Shown: positions 1 to 3,880 of the stretch, in pieces | How positions within the stretch are numbered: position 1 is the first letter of the stretch | Layout: the number at the start of each line of letters is the position of its first letter | DNA from: Desulfotomaculaceae bacterium | Lineage (GTDB): Bacteria > Bacillota > Desulfotomaculia > Desulfotomaculales > Pelotomaculaceae | Length of the DNA: 6,177 nucleotides | NCBI GenBank assembly: GCA_028704035.1 | Contig: JAQVLS010000101.1 | Coordinates: forward strand, 1 to 6,177 | Direction of reading: 5' to 3' | Program-made: the position numbers and the translations under genes | Notes under the pieces: generated by a model | What the model saw: the letters and a program-made list of their open reading frames with translations, nothing else | The model's database searches: none | Told to the model about the DNA's origin: nothing

Positions 1-852
1 ATTTCCATCAAGGTCGGTCCTAAACACCTGGATCCCGCTGAGTTTCTGCAATGTCACCGCGTGGGGGCAACCGTAAGCATTGTCGGCCCCATTTGAAATA
101 ACTGCGTATGTCGGCTTAACCGCACCGAGGAAAGCTGGTGTAGTAGAGGTATTGCTGCCATGGTGTCCTACCTTTAGCACATCTGCCCTGAGGTTGAAGC
201 TGCTCGCCAGCATCTCCTGCTCTGACTGCTTCTCGGCATCCCCTGTTAAAAGAAAACTGACCCTGCCGAAGGTAAGTTTAATGACTGCGGAATAATTATT
301 AATATCTCCATATGCCGCATTGTTGGGGGCTATTATCTCCGCCCGCAGGTCTTCGTAATTAATAATTTCAACACCGGCTGAGGCTTTATTTATTTTCAGC
401 CCCTTGGCCTGGATAGACTTCAGCAAATCCTCGTATGTTTTAGTATTGTGCGTAACTTTGGGCATATAAACCCGATCGATTTCAAACCCCCGTAATACGG
501 TGGCCATGCCGCCGATATGATCTTCATGCGGATGTGTGGCGACAAGGTAATCTATTTTTTTAACTCCGGCTTTTTTCAGGTAATTAACAATATTTTTACC
601 CATGGCTCTTGAGCCCGCGTCCACCAGCATATGCTGGCCGTTGGGCAACTGTATAAAAATGCTGTCGCCCTGGCCGACATCCAAAAAATGCACAACTGTT
701 CTTCCCGGGGCGTTCTCCGTTGGTTGTCCGGTAAATGATTGGGGCGACCAGCCAGCACGGGGAACGCCGCAGTAGGTGGCCGCCAGGAGAAAAACAAAAA
801 GGAAAAGGACGCCTGACAGTTTTCTGATTAAATTTAAGTTGCTAGTCTTCAA
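1..852 (-). CDS. Secreted ComEC/Rec2-like MBL-fold hydrolase (3' end outside window)
   Basis: The visible 284 residues form a metallo-beta-lactamase-fold domain of the type found at the C-terminus of the competence protein ComEC/Rec2, here as a stand-alone exported protein. An n-region with K/R and a hydrophobic stretch (about residues 12-30) form a signal peptide or anchor; Cys28 is preceded by Tyr, so it is not a proper lipobox. Domain motifs in order: HFLDVGQGDS (55-64), metal motif HPHEDH (107-112), LLTGD (201-205), VGHHGS (228-233), and YGCPH (260-264), where relatives usually have YGHPH. The sequence reaches FRTDLDGN at the window edge, near the usual end of the domain, so perhaps only a few tens of residues are missing. 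The start is the TTG at 852-850: it is the only usual start codon ahead of the signal peptide in this frame. It overlaps the DUF3006 gene by 11 nt and lacks a clear Shine-Dalgarno, which suggests translational coupling. Substrate is unknown; nuclease or phosphodiesterase activity is inferred from the family. Confidence 0.88.
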   Translation of the reverse strand, partial: MKTSNLNLIRKLSGVLFLFVFLLAATYCGVPRAGWSPQSFTGQPTENAPGRTVVHFLDVGQGDSIFIQLPNGQHMLVDAGSRAMGKNIVNYLKKAGVKKIDYLVATHPHEDHIGGMATVLRGFEIDRVYMPKVTHNTKTYEDLLKSIQAKGLKINKASAGVEIINYEDLRAEIIAPNNAAYGDINNYSAVIKLTFGRVSFLLTGDAEKQSEQEMLASSFNLRADVLKVGHHGSNTSTTPAFLGAVKPTYAVISNGADNAYGCPHAVTLQKLSGIQVFRTDLDGN

Positions 853-1042
853 ATAACTTGTCAGCCAGCCCGTCCATAGATTGCTTCCGTCGCCTGGTAG
901 CTTCCTTATCGACAGTGATTTGTATAGTTATGACGTCTCCTTCCCGGGCGCTTTTAGGAAGGAGTACCTTGGGTATGTGAAAAATCCTGCGTTTCATTTC
1001 TATCAGCGCGTATTCGCCCTCAAAACGATCAATAGTAAGCAT
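842..1042 (-). CDS. DUF3006 domain-containing small protein
   Basis: This 66-residue protein matches my recollection of the DUF3006 family: an N-terminal IDRFEGEYALIE-type strand pair (residues 4-15), then IPKVLLPKSAREGDVI (23-38), and a charged C-terminus. The fold is probably a small beta-barrel; no catalytic residues are evident and no biochemical function is established that I know of. Start choice: the ATG at 1042-1040 lies 8 nt after GAGGAGGT, an almost perfect ribosome binding site; an upstream in-frame ATG at 1066 has no such site. There is no signal peptide, so it should be cytoplasmic. Its stop lies inside the start of the MBL-fold gene, so the two are one transcription unit. From memory, this pairing of DUF3006 with ComEC-like MBL proteins recurs in Bacillota, which suggests a shared but unknown role. 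Confidence 0.85.
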   Translation of the reverse strand: MLTIDRFEGEYALIEMKRRIFHIPKVLLPKSAREGDVITIQITVDKEATRRRKQSMDGLADKLFED

Positions 1043-1205
1043 GGTTTTTAACCTCCTCAATTGCATTTGGGCTGTTTACTGTCTTCCAATTATAAAAATG
1101 TTTCTCCCGGCTCAGGTGTTTGTCTATACAATTCTTTCTCCAATTTTATTTAGCCTGCAAGACCCGGTCATATTTTTACTATTCAGTAGAAAAGTTTTCT
1201 AATAA
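1043..1205. other. Upstream region of the DUF3006-MBL operon
   Basis: No gene is visible here. On the minus strand a TATAAT hexamer (1094-1089) is a possible -10 about 47 bases before the DUF3006 start. The best -35 at a 17-base spacer is only CTGAGC, so the promoter assignment is weak. The stretch is AT-rich and also contains the ribosome binding site listed separately. Confidence 0.3.
1051..1058 (-). promoter_or_regulatory. Ribosome binding site of the DUF3006 gene
   Basis: On the minus strand this reads GAGGAGGT, followed by 8 nt and the ATG at 1042-1040. It fixes the DUF3006 start and probably drives translation of both genes of this small operon. Confidence 0.85.
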
Positions 1206-1243
1206 GGGCCGGCAGCAATTTATAAATTTGTGAAATGCGGCCC
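1206..1243. repeat. Inverted repeat upstream of the tRNA-Arg promoter
   Basis: GGGCCG (1206-1211) is complementary to CGGCCC (1238-1243), and the pairing continues by CA/TG past a one-base bulge. The interior contains a perfect 12-base palindrome, AATTTATAAATT (1217-1228). The element lies six bases before the -35 box of the tRNA-Arg promoter. It could be a structured boundary element or a protein site; no U-tract follows on either strand, so a classical terminator is unlikely. Confidence 0.4.
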
Positions 1244-1248
1244 GGTCC

Positions 1249-1278
1249 TTGACAAAGGATTCAAAACTCCGCTATACT
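1249..1278 (+). promoter_or_regulatory. Promoter of tRNA-Arg(CCT)
   Basis: A perfect -35 box TTGACA (1249-1254) and a -10 box TATACT (1273-1278, five of six matches) are separated by 18 bases. Transcription would begin near 1285, about 25 bases before the mature tRNA 5' end, leaving a short leader for RNase P to remove. Confidence 0.85.
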
Positions 1279-1310
1279 ATATCATGTTCAAAAGTACTAT
1301 TTATCAACAG

Positions 1311-1387
1311 GCGCCCGTAGCTCAGGCGGATAGAGCAGCGGTTTCCTAAACCGCGTGCCGGGGGTTCGAGTCCCTCCGGGCGCGCCA
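1311..1387 (+). tRNA. tRNA-Arg, anticodon CCT
   Basis: The sequence folds as a complete cloverleaf. The acceptor stem GCGCCCG (1311-1317) pairs with CGGGCGC (1377-1383), followed by discriminator G1384 and an encoded CCA (1385-1387). The anticodon stem GCGGT/ACCGC encloses the loop TTCCTAA with anticodon CCT at 1345-1347, reading AGG. The T-arm has the TTCGAGT loop. The gene has its own promoter and terminator and so is a single-gene transcription unit. It is not the substrate class of TadA, which acts on tRNA-Arg(ACG). Confidence 0.97.
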
Positions 1388-1397
1388 TAAAAGCCAG

Positions 1398-1430
1398 ACC
1401 CCACAAGAGATTTGTGGGGTTGTTGTTTTT
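1398..1430 (+). terminator. Intrinsic terminator of tRNA-Arg
   Basis: A 9-bp perfect stem, ACCCCACAA (1398-1406) with TTGTGGGGT (1412-1420), has a 5-nt loop and is followed by TGTTGTTTTT. It begins 11 bases after the tRNA CCA end. This is a textbook rho-independent terminator. Confidence 0.9.
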
Positions 1431-1434
1431 CTGG

Positions 1435-1548
1435 ATGATGGCTAAAGAGCTTCCCAATACGATAGCAATTTGGTTTGGGGTAAGTCCTAAAACAATTCAT
1501 AACTGTTTTAAGGATTGTGAGGAACTTGGTTTTTTCGATAAGGTTTAG
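1435..1548 (+). pseudogene. Possible remnant of an HTH protein (37 codons)
   Basis: A short open frame starting with tandem ATG codons encodes a peptide whose core, TIAIWFGVSPKTIHN, fits the helix-turn-helix pattern (Ala in helix one, Gly at the turn, Val-Ser then Thr-Ile in the recognition helix). It ends at TAG (1546-1548). A second TAG (1552-1554) follows, and the same frame then reads on to a TAA at 1597-1599. There is no ribosome binding site and the frame begins directly on the tRNA-Arg terminator. I infer a decayed or truncated DNA-binding gene whose 5' part is gone, but at this length the pattern could be chance. No family can be named. Confidence 0.25.
1485..1514. repeat. Imperfect inverted repeat
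   Basis: TCCTAAAACA (1485-1494) pairs with TGTTTTAAGGA (1504-1514) with one unpaired base and a 9-base spacer. It lies inside the possible HTH remnant. No T-run follows, so it is not an evident terminator. Confidence 0.3.
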
Positions 1549-1570
1549 ATGTAGATGAATCATGGACAGG

Positions 1571-1600
1571 TTGATAAATTAACAGGCGATGCTTTATAAT
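1571..1600 (+). promoter_or_regulatory. Promoter for the cysteine-rich protein gene
   Basis: A -35 TTGATA (1571-1576, five of six matches) and a perfect -10 TATAAT (1595-1600) are separated by 18 bases. Transcription from about 1607 would give a leader of about 75 bases before the ATG at 1682. The leader contains a small hairpin, CTGC (1655-1658) with GCAG (1664-1667), whose 3' arm overlaps the AGGGG purine run upstream of the start. Confidence 0.7.
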
Positions 1601-1681
1601 GTAGGAAGTGTGAAACCAGTGCGGGTAAGCATGTGGGGATATCCAATATTTAATCTGCCTTGAGCAGGGGAAAGGTGCGTT

Positions 1682-2008
1682 ATGGCTAAATGTCTGGTCC
1701 TAAAAGCAGAAGATATTTGTGATGATAATAATTGCGTTAAGTCAAAATCAGTATTCTATTATAAGCATTATGCCTTATTAAATGAGGATTTTTTCCGTGA
1801 GGCAGAGCCCTGTAAAGCTACCGCTTCTTTAGATGTCTGCCGGGATCTTGAGGTGTTTCCGGGGATCTATGAATTGATTTTTACTGAAGGAGAGGACGGG
1901 CAGACCGGCCTGGTTTCAGTGAAGTTTGTTAAGCCGGTTGACATGTGGGAAACACAGGATACAGGGGACGAGCCCGCAGCCGGTCATTGTTCTTGCTCCC
2001 ATGAATAA
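1682..2008 (+). CDS. Hypothetical cysteine-rich protein, 108 residues
   Basis: I do not recognise this protein. It has seven cysteines (4, 13, 18, 44, 53, 103, 105), and the C-terminus ends in a GHCSCSHE tail that alternates Cys and His as metal- or redox-active tails do. The middle (about residues 54-88) looks beta-rich, with PGIYELIF and GLVSVKFVKPV. There is no signal peptide or membrane segment, so it should be cytoplasmic. The ATG follows GGGGAAAGGTG, a fair ribosome binding site, and a good promoter lies at 1571-1600, so expression is likely. Base composition is AT-rich (17 of 60 G+C in 1741-1800), in sharp contrast to tadA downstream. It shares no operon with either neighbour that I can demonstrate. 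A metal-binding or thiol role is only inferred from the cysteines. Confidence 0.7.
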   Translation: MAKCLVLKAEDICDDNNCVKSKSVFYYKHYALLNEDFFREAEPCKATASLDVCRDLEVFPGIYELIFTEGEDGQTGLVSVKFVKPVDMWETQDTGDEPAAGHCSCSHE

Positions 2009-2031
2009 AGTTAAAAGAAAAGGATTGCCTG

Positions 2032-2091
2032 GTGCAAAAAGTTGTAGATGCTCTGAACCGGGCCAAAGTTGTCAAAGGGAAGCCGGGCTAA
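2032..2091 (+). CDS. Possible mini-ORF, 19 codons, GTG start
   Basis: A GTG at 2032 lies 7 nt after AAAGGA (2019-2024), a good ribosome binding site, and opens a 19-codon frame (VVDALNRAKVVKGKPG at the C-terminal side) ending at TAA 2089-2091. It begins 24 bases after the stop of the cysteine-rich gene and could be translated from the same transcript. Too short to assign; chance occurrence or a gene remnant is possible. Confidence 0.25.
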   Translation: MQKVVDALNRAKVVKGKPG

Positions 2092-2182
2092 CAACCGGTA
2101 GCCTGCGTGGGTGAGTAGTTCCCTAATGGGAAATACGTTCGGCGTTAGTATGGTTACGTTTTATAAGTAGGGGAGGTTTACC

Positions 2183-2218
2183 TTGCTTGACACGCCTTAC
2201 GGGCTTATGCTAAGCTGA
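2183..2218 (+). CDS. Possible leader peptide MLDTPYGLMLS
   Basis: A TTG start lies 6 nt after the strong ribosome binding site GGGGAGG (2170-2176) and opens an 11-codon frame ending at TGA 2216-2218. The last codons coincide with the small hairpin at 2203-2215, so a ribosome here would disrupt it. The quality of the Shine-Dalgarno is the main argument; no homologue is known to me. A leader peptide controlling tadA is one possible reading. Confidence 0.35.
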   Translation: MLDTPYGLMLS

Positions 2219-2238
2219 AAAAGCGCTAGGTGAATTGA

Positions 2239-2283
2239 ATGAAAACATGTTTAAAACCAGACGCTCCATTACATTTTTTCTAA
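2239..2283 (+). CDS. Possible mini-ORF coupled to tadA, 14 codons
   Basis: An ATG 6 nt after AGGTG (2228-2232) opens the frame MKTCLKPDAPLHFF. Its TAA stop (2281-2283) overlaps the tadA ribosome binding site AAAGGAG (2282-2288). Ribosomes finishing this frame would sit on the tadA initiation region, which is the geometry of translational coupling. The frame is short enough to be accidental. Confidence 0.35.
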   Translation: MKTCLKPDAPLHFF

Positions 2284-2296
2284 AGGAGAAAACTCT

Positions 2297-2779
2297 GTGG
2301 ATCACGCCGGATATATGCGCGAGGCCCTGGTGGAGGCTGAAAAAGCTTACGTCCTGGGTGAGGCGCCTGTCGGCGCCGTAGTGGCGCTGGACGGGAAAAT
2401 AATCGGGCGGGGGCATAACTTGCGCGAGACCCTGAAGGACAGTTCCGCCCACGCGGAACTGCTGGCCCTGCGGGAAGCCGCCGGACACCTGGGAGACTGG
2501 CGGTTGAACGGCACAGTGCTGTATTCGACACTGGAGCCCTGTCCCATGTGCGCCGGGGCGCTGGTGCAATTCAGGGTGCCGATACTGGTCTACGGGGCCG
2601 CGGATCCGAAAGGCGGCGCGGTAGATTCGGTGATTGACGTGGTCAGGCAGCCTCGCTTTAATCACCGGGTGGAGGTGGTGGCCGGAGTGCTGGAAGAGGA
2701 ATGCCGCCATATTCTGCAGAAGTTTTTCCGGGAATTAAGAGAAAAAAATCAATTAAGTAAACATGGATTTGGGTGTTAA
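2297..2779 (+). CDS. tadA: tRNA-specific adenosine-34 deaminase TadA
   Basis: TadA converts adenosine to inosine at the wobble position of tRNA-Arg(ACG), letting one tRNA read CGU, CGC and CGA. The 160 residues carry the cytidine/deoxycytidylate deaminase zinc site: HAE at 52-54 (zinc ligand His52 and proton-shuttle Glu54) and TLEPCPMC at 78-85 (zinc ligands Cys82 and Cys85). The N-terminus (YMREALVEAEKA), the GEAPVGAVV segment (21-29) and the basic C-terminal helix (FFRELREK) are typical, and the length is usual. The GTG start is supported by AAAGGAGA ending 8 nt before it; no better start exists. tRNA-Ser(CGA) follows after 16 bases and probably shares the transcript. G+C is high (42 of 60 in 2461-2520), unlike the AT-rich gene upstream. 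The protein acts in the cytoplasm as a homodimer (family knowledge). Confidence 0.96.
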   Translation: MDHAGYMREALVEAEKAYVLGEAPVGAVVALDGKIIGRGHNLRETLKDSSAHAELLALREAAGHLGDWRLNGTVLYSTLEPCPMCAGALVQFRVPILVYGAADPKGGAVDSVIDVVRQPRFNHRVEVVAGVLEEECRHILQKFFRELREKNQLSKHGFGC

Positions 2780-2795
2780 AACAAGTTAATAATGC

Positions 2796-2888
2796 GGAGG
2801 GTTGTCCGAGTCTGGTTGAAGGAGCCGGTCTCGAAAACCGGTATACCCCTTAAGGGTATCTAGGGTTCGAATCCCTAACCCTCCGCCA
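2796..2888 (+). tRNA. tRNA-Ser, anticodon CGA
   Basis: This is a class II tRNA with a long variable arm. Acceptor stem GGAGGGT (2796-2802) pairs with ACCCTCC (2878-2884), then discriminator G2885 and encoded CCA (2886-2888). The anticodon stem CCGGT/ACCGG holds the loop CTCGAAA with CGA at 2832-2834, reading UCG. The variable arm ATACCC/GGGTAT is typical of serine tRNAs. No separate promoter is visible in the 16 bases after tadA, so it is probably processed from the tadA transcript or uses a promoter inside tadA. Confidence 0.96.
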
Positions 2889-2892
2889 TCAT

Positions 2893-2923
2893 GGGGCCGC
2901 TGATCTTAACGATTAGCGGTCCC
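2893..2923. terminator. Hairpin between convergent tRNA-Ser and mntR-like gene
   Basis: A 13-bp stem, GGGGCCGCTGATC (2893-2905) with GATTAGCGGTCCC (2911-2923), has two G-U pairs on the plus strand and a 5-nt loop. It starts four bases after the tRNA-Ser CCA and lies 17 bases past the stop of the convergent regulator gene. Its position fits a bidirectional terminator, but neither side has an immediate U-tract, so termination may be weak or factor-assisted. It could also protect the 3' end of the precursor. Confidence 0.6.
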
Positions 2924-2939
2924 TGCCAATTTAATCAGC

Positions 2940-3431
2940 TCATTTTTTATTTTTTCTTTTGTTTTTTTTAAAATCATCAAAGCCTTTTTGCGCAGATGCA
3001 TTGAGTCTAAAATACTCAAGCAGGTCATTTAAATAGGAAACCGTGGTAGAACTCAAAGAATGTTCAATCAGCTCTGTTTCCTTTAACGGATTGGAACTGC
3101 CTATAAGCCTTAAAAAGCTTTCAATAGTTACATGCCGATTTAAAAGATATTCGCCGGTTTCCCTGCCTCTATCTGTCAGTTGGATAATTTCGTAAGGGTC
3201 ATATTTTAAATAGCCGAGATTGGCCAGCTTGAAAATCATTTTGGAGGCGGATGACGGCTTGACATGCAAAAGCTCGGAGAGTTTTCCGACACGGGTGTAG
3301 CTATTTTCCAGACAAAGCCTGTATGCCATCTCCAAATAGTCTTCCAAAGCGGGTGTCAATTTGTCCTTTTTCTGATTCACGAGTTGATATCCCCGAACGG
3401 TTCTAAAAACCGAATTTTTATTGTTATCCAT
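2940..3431 (-). CDS. DtxR/MntR-family metal-dependent repressor
   Basis: This is a metal-sensing transcription regulator that binds DNA when loaded with Mn(II) or Fe(II) and represses metal uptake genes (family knowledge). The 163 residues contain an N-terminal extension (FRTVRGYQL, 9-17) common in clostridial members, a winged helix (about 25-95, with recognition-helix region VKPSSASKMIFKL), and the metal/dimerisation domain (about 96-145). By alignment with Bacillus MntR from memory, all six metal ligands are present: Asp31, Glu34, His100, Glu120, Glu123, His124. DtxR/IdeR would have Met and Cys at the first and fourth of these. There is no SH3-like third domain; the tail is lysine-rich instead. 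The ATG start has AAGGG 9 nt upstream; a TTG at 3359, giving a protein that starts like MntR, is an alternative. It is divergent from feoAB, its most likely target. Confidence 0.9.
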   Translation of the reverse strand: MDNNKNSVFRTVRGYQLVNQKKDKLTPALEDYLEMAYRLCLENSYTRVGKLSELLHVKPSSASKMIFKLANLGYLKYDPYEIIQLTDRGRETGEYLLNRHVTIESFLRLIGSSNPLKETELIEHSLSSTTVSYLNDLLEYFRLNASAQKGFDDFKKNKRKNKK

Positions 3432-3468
3432 AGAATCAAACCCTTATAAAAATTTTTTTATTTGCTAC

Positions 3469-3498
3469 AGTATATTCGTAACGCATTCAGTTTAGGAA
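3469..3498 (-). promoter_or_regulatory. Candidate promoter of the DtxR/MntR-type regulator
   Basis: On the minus strand, -10 TATACT (3474-3469, five of six) is 18 bases after TTCCTA (3498-3493), a weak -35. Transcription would start near 3462, about 30 bases before the ATG. The weak -35 is compatible with a regulated promoter. Confidence 0.45.
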
Positions 3499-3504
3499 CC
3501 ATAT

Positions 3505-3538
3505 ATTAGCGTTGGGAAAGTTTTTCCCCAATGCTAAT
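3505..3538. promoter_or_regulatory. Long palindrome upstream of feoA: operator or leader hairpin
   Basis: ATTAGCGTTGGGAAA (3505-3519) is complementary to TTTCCCCAATGCTAAT (3523-3538) apart from one extra C and a G-U position, giving a stem of about 15 bp with a 3-base loop. The sequence TTAATTTAGGGGG follows, with the feoA ribosome binding site. No plus-strand gene precedes it, so it does not terminate anything upstream. It may be the regulator's operator: TTGGGA (3512-3517) and an extended -10 TGCTAATTT (3532-3540) at 17-base spacing could form a promoter inside it. Alternatively, if transcription starts from TATATT (3502-3507), it is a leader hairpin or attenuator. Confidence 0.6.
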
Positions 3539-3560
3539 TTTAATTTAGGGGGTATTTACG

Positions 3561-3800
3561 TTGAATAGCAATCAAATAACGCTAAATCAGCTGCCAATTG
3601 GCAAAAAAGCAATCGTTGCGTCACTGACATCCGCCGGTATAACCAGAAGGCGTATACTCGATCTCGGTATTATCGACGGAACCGAAATTGAGCCGCTCTA
3701 TAAAAGCCCGTCCGGCAACCCGGTGGCCTATTTGATAAGAGGAGCCGTCATAGCTTTACGGTCCGACGTATCTGACAGGATCATAGTATCAATGTCGTAA
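3561..3800 (+). CDS. feoA: FeoA, ferrous iron transport accessory protein
   Basis: FeoA is a small cytoplasmic protein with an SH3-like beta-barrel that supports the FeoB permease, probably by contacting its cytoplasmic domain. The 79 residues show the family pattern: an N-terminal TLNQLPIGKKAIV segment (7-19), a helix with RRRILDLGI (29-37), the turn IDGTEIEPL, and the closing strands GNPVAYLIRGAVIALR (52-67). Length is typical. The start is TTG, chosen because AGGGGG lies 8 nt upstream and no ATG occurs nearby in frame. It is followed by feoB after 80 bases and is divergent from the DtxR/MntR-type regulator, so it is the first gene of a regulated feoAB operon. Confidence 0.93.
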   Translation: MNSNQITLNQLPIGKKAIVASLTSAGITRRRILDLGIIDGTEIEPLYKSPSGNPVAYLIRGAVIALRSDVSDRIIVSMS

Positions 3801-3826
3801 ATTTATAAAGGGCGATATCAAACAGG

Positions 3827-3844
3827 ATTTATGCCTACATAAAT
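3827..3844 (+). repeat. Small inverted repeat between feoA and feoB
   Basis: ATTTATG (3827-3833) and CATAAAT (3838-3844) form perfect 7-bp arms around CCTA. The stem is A/T-rich and no U-run follows, so it is not a terminator. It might influence relative expression or stability of feoA and feoB; this is speculative. Confidence 0.35.
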
Positions 3845-3867
3845 TTCTGAAGAATACGGGGGATATT

Positions 3868-3875
3868 GGAAGGGG
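3868..3875 (+). promoter_or_regulatory. Ribosome binding site that sets the feoB start
   Basis: GGAAGGGG ends 5 nt before the ATG at 3881. The competing in-frame TTG at 3866 has GGGGG (3858-3862) only 3 nt upstream, too close for efficient initiation. The ATG is therefore preferred. Confidence 0.7.
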
Positions 3876-3880
3876 TAACT

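Larger units (their letters stand above)
2009..2296 (+). other. Unassigned leader region upstream of tadA
   Basis: No conventional gene is visible here. Small hairpins that can be drawn are GGCTA/TAGCC around 2086-2104, TTCCC-TAAT-GGGAA at 2119-2132, ATAC/GTAT around 2133-2151, and GCTTA-TGC-TAAGC at 2203-2215. Three short frames with ribosome binding sites are listed separately. I could not match the region to a riboswitch class, to SRP RNA, or to a group II intron. No convincing promoter for tadA was found, although TATAAG (2162-2167) could be a -10 with a poor -35. tadA may therefore depend on the promoter at 1571-1600, or on one I cannot recognise. Confidence 0.45.

Noticed and set aside
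1272..1563. Minus-strand open frames across tRNA-Arg, encoding a GGTRTPGTRFRKPLLYPP-like peptide
   Set aside because: They are antisense to a perfect tRNA cloverleaf; this peptide pattern is a familiar artefact of translating tRNA genes backwards.
1926..2114. Plus-strand frame of 62 codons overlapping the end of the cysteine-rich gene
   Set aside because: Most of its 5' half lies inside the 108-residue gene in another frame and neither its first ATG nor the internal ATG at 2001 has a ribosome binding site.
2041..2140. Riboswitch (cobalamin or cyclic di-GMP type) suggested by AAAGGGAAGCCGG and CCGGTAGCC
   Set aside because: Required core elements are missing and pairing partners do not line up; resemblance is limited to short GC-rich words.
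2171..2220. SRP RNA or TTGACA promoter directly upstream of tadA
   Set aside because: The conserved SRP apical loop is absent. TTGACA (2187-2192) has no acceptable -10 at 16-18 bases (best TAAGCT, three of six).
2210..2710. Long minus-strand frame opposite tadA
   Set aside because: It is a shadow of the GC-rich tadA gene, with no ribosome binding site or family signature.
1311..2888. Integrated element flanked by att repeats at the tRNA genes
   Set aside because: No second copy of either tRNA 3' end was seen, and no integrase or phage-like gene is present.
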